A stretch of 64,000 nt of DNA. Source: Anaerospora hongkongensis. GTDB taxonomy: Bacteria > Bacillota > Negativicutes > Sporomusales > DSM-15969. The notes beneath the pieces were generated by a model. That model was given only the letters and a program-made list of their open reading frames with translations, had not been told where the DNA came from and did not search any database. The translations under genes were made by a program, and so were the position numbers. The stretch is taken from positions 90,009 to 154,008 of the forward strand of contig NZ_SLUI01000012.1 of assembly GCF_004339805.1 (NCBI RefSeq). The letters are read 5' to 3'. This document shows, one piece after another, positions 60,624 to 64,000 of the stretch. The first letter of the stretch is position 1, and the number at the start of each line of letters is the position of its first letter.

Positions 60624-61721
60624 ATGGAAGAGATATTGTTTGTTGCGCTGTCCCAATCGATGGCCGCTATTGCAGCCGAAGTAAGCGCTGACATTGGCAT
60701 TCCTCTAAAGATTGAATTGAGTACTATGTTGGAGGCTAAAGGTGCAGTTCTTTCACACCCCAATATTAGGCTTGTTATAAGCCGAGGGGGAGCGGCTGAA
60801 AATATTAAGCAATTATCTGATATAACGGTCGTTGATGTTACAGCTAGTATAGCTGATATTTTAGAAGCGGCAGACCGGTTAGCGAGTAATGGTGCAAAAA
60901 AGATTGGGCTTGTAGCACATCATAGTCTACTTGAAGACAATAAACAGAACATCCGGATATTAGACAGGGAAATTCTCATGCGTCCTTGGCAAAGTGCTGA
61001 GCAAGTAAGTCTCCTTATACAAGAGCTATCACGGGAAGGCGTTACAGCGATTGCAGGGGATAACACGGGTGTTAAAGTTGCACGAGATTATGGTTTAGCA
61101 GCTGAAGCAGTACCCACAGGTATTGCTTCAATTAAGCGATCAATTACAGAGGCAGTCAAAATTGCCAAAGCACGTGAGGCTGAACGGTTGATAGAGCGAA
61201 TTAAGGCTGAACAAATTCATAAACAAGTTGAATTTATTTATAATGCCCTTGAAAGGTCCGCAAAAGCTATAGAGGAAGTGGCTGCATCCTCACAAGAGTT
61301 AGCGGCAACAAGTCAAGCGACTGCTGTAGTTACCCGATCAGTTGCGAAAGATGTTGAGAGTACATCTGCGATTTTAGGCATTATCAGGAGAGTTGCTCAG
61401 CAGACTAATTTATTAGGGTTGAATGCCGCTATAGAAGCGGCCCGTGCAGGAAACTTGGGGCGCGGTTTTTCTGTCGTCGCAGGGGAAATTAGGAAGCTTG
61501 CTGATGAAAGCCAAAGCTCTACCCAGAATATCACAAATATACTGAAACAATTCCGTAGCTCAGTAGAAACTGTTCAAAAGAATGTTGAGCAGGAAAGCAC
61601 AATCACGCAAGAGCAAGCAAAAGCGATACAAGAAATTGCTGAGATGATTGAAAGTATTCGTTTGGCAGGAAAGCAATTGATTGCTGTATCAGAGTCTAAA
61701 AGTAGTGTACTAAATAAGTGA
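60624..61721 (+). CDS. Soluble chemoreceptor with a PrpR-N sensor domain fused to an MCP signalling domain
   Basis: The ATG at 60624 has AAAGAGGG upstream, and the product then begins MEEILFVAL, as PrpR-N domains do; a TTG 23 codons earlier runs through a hairpin. The 365-residue protein has a PrpR-N domain (1-185; [43 protein letters not shown]), a linker helix, and an MCP signalling domain (about 205-365) with the tip [18 protein letters not shown] and [17 protein letters not shown]. There is no membrane segment and no HAMP. The sensor family is the same as in the sigma-54 activator of this operon, so both probably bind a related ligand. Confidence 0.9.
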   Translation: MEEILFVALSQSMAAIAAEVSADIGIPLKIELSTMLEAKGAVLSHPNIRLVISRGGAAENIKQLSDITVVDVTASIADILEAADRLASNGAKKIGLVAHHSLLEDNKQNIRILDREILMRPWQSAEQVSLLIQELSREGVTAIAGDNTGVKVARDYGLAAEAVPTGIASIKRSITEAVKIAKAREAERLIERIKAEQIHKQVEFIYNALERSAKAIEEVAASSQELAATSQATAVVTRSVAKDVESTSAILGIIRRVAQQTNLLGLNAAIEAARAGNLGRGFSVVAGEIRKLADESQSSTQNITNILKQFRSSVETVQKNVEQESTITQEQAKAIQEIAEMIESIRLAGKQLIAVSESKSSVLNK

Positions 61722-61730
61722 GGGAGATAG

Positions 61731-63077
61731 ATGGTGAAAAAGCCGCTTAAAATTGTCGAGACGGTGTTAAGGGACGGACATCAGTCGCTAGCCGCAACTC
61801 GTATGAGAATTACCGATATGTTACCGGTATTAGAACAACTGGATGAGGCAGGCTATTGGGCATTAGAGGCTTGGGGTGGAGCGACATTTGACAGCTGTCT
61901 CCGTTTTTTGGGAGAGGACCCTTGGGAGCGTTTAAGAACTTTAAAAGGCCGATTAAAAAAAACTCCCATTCAAATGCTGTTGCGTGGGCAAAATGTGCTT
62001 GGCTATAATCACTATGCGGACGATGTGGTTACAGAGTTCGTTAATCGGGCCGTAGATAACGGCGTCGGTGTGATTCGTATCTTTGATGCGCTTAACGATA
62101 CTCGCAATTTAGAAGTGGCAATGCAAGCTGCGAAGAGAGCGGGCGCTCATGTTCAAGGTGCTTTTGTCTACACCATTAGCCCCTATCATAATACAGAAAG
62201 TTTTCTAAAGGTTGCCCGTGAACTGGTTCAGCTTGGTGCTGATTCGGTTTGTATTAAAGACATGTCCGGTCTTTTAGCTCCATATGCTGCTTATGATTTA
62301 GCAGCTGCCTTGAAAGCAGAAATCAGTCTTCCGATCCACCTTCACACGCATTATACCAGCGGCATGGCTTCAATGACTTATCTAAAAGCTATCGAAGCCG
62401 GGGTGGATATAGTGGATTGTGCACTTTCGCCTTTTTCAATGGGCACGTCTCAGCCTGCAACCGAAGCTATCGTAACAGCGTTGGAAGGTACGTTATGGGA
62501 TACGGGGATTAAAAAAGAGAACTTGTACCCTATTGCGGACCACTTTCGGGGAGTAAAGAAAGACATTGCTGATACCTTTAAACTCAATACGGCGATTGAT
62601 ATTGATACAAAGGTATTATCTTTCCAGATACCAGGAGGCATGTTATCGAATCTTCTAAACCAGATGAAAGAGCAAGGCATGGCAGACAAATATCCGGAAC
62701 TGCTTGAAGAAATGCCGCGAGTCCGGGCCGATCTTGGCTATCCTTCGCTTGTAACGCCGACTAGCCAGATGGTGGGCTCGATGGCTGCTTTTAATGTCAT
62801 GCTTGGTCGCTATAAGGTAGTGCCCAGAGAAATAAAGGATCTTGTTCGTGGCAAGTATGGACGCACTCCAGCCCCGATTGACCCAGCGATAAGACAACTT
62901 ATCATCGGCGATGAAACAGTCATTAACCATCGCCCTGCTGATGATATCGCCCCGCAGATGACAGCCTTGAAAACGGAACTGGCTAATCATGGTTACCCGA
63001 ATGCTTCAGTTGAGGATGTATTATCTTATGCGCTCTTCCCGGAAGTAGCGTTAGAGTATTTCAAAACTAACAGATAA
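61731..63077 (+). CDS. Carboxyltransferase of the oxaloacetate decarboxylase alpha / transcarboxylase 5S family
   Basis: This 448-residue protein has the HMGL-like TIM barrel of biotin-dependent carboxyltransferases: VLRDGHQSLAATRMRITDM (metal ligand Asp), the lysine in VCIKDMSGLLAPYAA, and the metal histidines in PIHLHTHYTSGM. The C-terminal helical domain is present but no biotinyl domain. Oxaloacetate decarboxylase beta and gamma subunits and a biotin carrier are not coded in the window. It may decarboxylate oxaloacetate or a related acid, or act in a transcarboxylase, with partners coded elsewhere. Confidence 0.88.
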   Translation: MVKKPLKIVETVLRDGHQSLAATRMRITDMLPVLEQLDEAGYWALEAWGGATFDSCLRFLGEDPWERLRTLKGRLKKTPIQMLLRGQNVLGYNHYADDVVTEFVNRAVDNGVGVIRIFDALNDTRNLEVAMQAAKRAGAHVQGAFVYTISPYHNTESFLKVARELVQLGADSVCIKDMSGLLAPYAAYDLAAALKAEISLPIHLHTHYTSGMASMTYLKAIEAGVDIVDCALSPFSMGTSQPATEAIVTALEGTLWDTGIKKENLYPIADHFRGVKKDIADTFKLNTAIDIDTKVLSFQIPGGMLSNLLNQMKEQGMADKYPELLEEMPRVRADLGYPSLVTPTSQMVGSMAAFNVMLGRYKVVPREIKDLVRGKYGRTPAPIDPAIRQLIIGDETVINHRPADDIAPQMTALKTELANHGYPNASVEDVLSYALFPEVALEYFKTNR

Positions 63078-63096
63078 TAGTAAAACATACTTGTTA

Positions 63097-63145
63097 CAAA
63101 ACAACAGCGCTATCTCAGCTGAATCGAGACAGCGCTGTTGTTTTG
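63097..63145 (+). terminator. Terminator of the DASS-dehydratase-carboxyltransferase operon
   Basis: AAACAACAGCGCT-TCTC pairs with GAGA-AGCGCTGTTGTTTT (one mismatch), ending in TTTTG. Confidence 0.85.
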
Positions 63146-63248
63146 TCGTCACGTCGCTTAATTTGCAAAAACTATCTTGACGGTGCAGGATACGGAAATA
63201 CATAGCTGGATAAAATAATTTCAGCATGTATTAAGGAGGTGTAAGCCT

Positions 63249-63893
63249 GTGATTACTAACGAACATCTTAGGCAAACATCGGAATACTTAGATAAGATAG
63301 TTGTGGAGAAGTGGTTGTCCGAGCAGTTTCTTTCTCCGATATGGATTGGTTTATTTCTTTTTGTTATGTTTACATATATTTTGTTTTTCTATTTAGCTGA
63401 TAAAAAACGGCTTGTCGAGTTATTGCTTTTTGGCTCTTTAGTGGCAGTAGCATTTTCCGTATATGATTCCATTGGTGAACTTATCGGACTTTGGTCGACG
63501 TTCTTTAGGATGGCTCCTTTACAACAGAACTTTTTTGTGAGCGATTTGACCATAATACCTCTGTATGCTATGCTGGTTTACCAGTATGCAAATTCCTGGA
63601 AGAGGTTCTTTATAGGAACTGTTGTTTGGGCTGGTCTGATTGCTTTTGTATTTTTCTATATGATCCTAAATGGATTGAATGTTTTTATCTATCTAACCCC
63701 TCTCGGGCCATATATTGACTTTGTATTCTTAATACTGATTGGCTTGATTGCGCGGGGAATCTTAGTCGTCCTTTTAAATATTGAGATAGAGCGGGGGAAT
63801 CTTGCCCCAAAAGCGTCACTTGAAAGGCTCATAGCCGTACCGGCCCTGAAACCCTCAAATGACAATAACGAGGATAGCAACGGAAAGAGTTAA
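63249..63893 (+). CDS. Multi-pass membrane protein of unknown function
   Basis: This 214-residue protein has a short soluble start and five or six membrane segments; the last 40 residues are polar and rich in Asn and Asp. The arrangement recalls CBO0543-type membrane proteins of Firmicutes, but that is a weak impression. The GTG start is preceded by AAGGAGGTG. It follows a terminator and is a separate unit, so no link to the carboxyltransferase operon is shown. It is too small to be an oxaloacetate decarboxylase beta subunit. Confidence 0.65.
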   Translation: MITNEHLRQTSEYLDKIVVEKWLSEQFLSPIWIGLFLFVMFTYILFFYLADKKRLVELLLFGSLVAVAFSVYDSIGELIGLWSTFFRMAPLQQNFFVSDLTIIPLYAMLVYQYANSWKRFFIGTVVWAGLIAFVFFYMILNGLNVFIYLTPLGPYIDFVFLILIGLIARGILVVLLNIEIERGNLAPKASLERLIAVPALKPSNDNNEDSNGKS

Positions 63894-63910
63894 TCGATAC
63901 TTATGAAAAG

Positions 63911-63963
63911 GGGCTGTCGCAAAATGCTTTTTGAAAAAAAGCGTTTTGTGGCAGCCTTCTTTG
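63911..63963 (+). terminator. Terminator after the membrane protein gene
   Basis: GGCTG-CGCAAAATGCTTT pairs with AAAGCGTTTTG-GGCAGCC (imperfect), followed by TTCTTT. Confidence 0.65.
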
Positions 63964-64000
63964 CTTGAGCAGATAAAATATAGGCGAAAAAGAATAAAAA

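Noticed and set aside
63249..63893. Oxaloacetate decarboxylase membrane subunit
   Set aside because: The protein is much too small, has no similarity to the beta subunit, and follows a terminator.
1..64000. CRISPR arrays, tRNA and rRNA genes
   Set aside because: No regularly spaced repeats, tRNA cloverleaf signatures or rRNA-like blocks were seen on reading through both strands.

Overview
The window reads as chromosome of a spore-forming, diderm (outer-membrane-bearing) Firmicute of the Negativicutes, most like the Sporomusa/Pelosinus/Acetonema group. The direct signs are an SLH-domain porin of the OmpM type, a TonB-dependent receptor, lipoprotein boxes, strong Firmicute-style Shine-Dalgarno sites with many GTG/TTG starts, Spo0A-box-like sites, and several sigma-54 regulators. 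No rRNA, tRNA or CRISPR array was seen. This placement is an inference from gene content, not from a marker gene.

Region by region: 1-3.0 kb is a corrinoid uptake operon (partial cbiZ-like gene, btuD, btuC, btuF; minus strand) behind a structured leader with an intrinsic terminator. 3.2-5.9 kb has a chemoreceptor and a small stand-alone tyrosine recombinase flanked by inverted repeats. 6.0-11.7 kb carries an orphan sensor kinase translationally overlapped with a tripartite tricarboxylate transporter (tctB-tctA-tctC-tctC). 11.7-15.3 kb holds a DnaA-N-like small protein, a SagB-type nitroreductase, a superoxide dismutase and a second chemoreceptor. 15.3-20.4 kb is a lactate-type module: LarA-superfamily protein, two GlcD-type FAD oxidases and an ECF-S-like membrane protein. 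20.5-22.0 kb is a type III polyketide synthase/methyltransferase pair (bpsAB-like). 23.1-25.3 kb is a cobalamin riboswitch plus btuB-like receptor.

25.3-35.1 kb contains a REP-like remnant, an exported protein, a PAS/sigma-54 activator, and a minus-strand C4 acyl-CoA operon (CoA-transferase, acyl-CoA dehydrogenase, MaoC hydratase, crotonase, GntP permease) with a good -24/-12 promoter, then a RAYT transposase gene with REP-like ends. 35.1-38.1 kb has a small siroheme reductase, a PNPOx-family protein and a MocR regulator. 38.1-47.2 kb is a second cobalamin riboswitch and terminator controlling a Nik/Opp-type ABC transporter, a GNAT protein, the OmpM-like porin and a MATE exporter, all in one direction with short gaps. 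47.3-55 kb is a mixed region (hypotheticals, LysR regulators, flavodiiron protein, VOC protein, a fluoroacetate-dehalogenase-like hydrolase).

The most unusual block is 55.1-63.1 kb: a PrpR-N/sigma-54 activator, a divergent promoter region with a textbook -24/-12 element and about eight TGCAAC hexamers, then an operon for a DASS transporter, a two-subunit aconitase-family dehydratase, a soluble chemoreceptor whose sensor is also a PrpR-N domain, and a carboxyltransferase (oxaloacetate decarboxylase alpha/5S type). The sequence suggests that one class of ligand-sensing domain is used both to switch the catabolic operon on and to steer motility. The substrate cannot be named from the sequence.

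Recurring themes are corrinoid/cobalt acquisition (two clear B12 riboswitches and one possible degenerate one) and fermentation of organic acids, both fitting an anaerobic acetogen-like life style.
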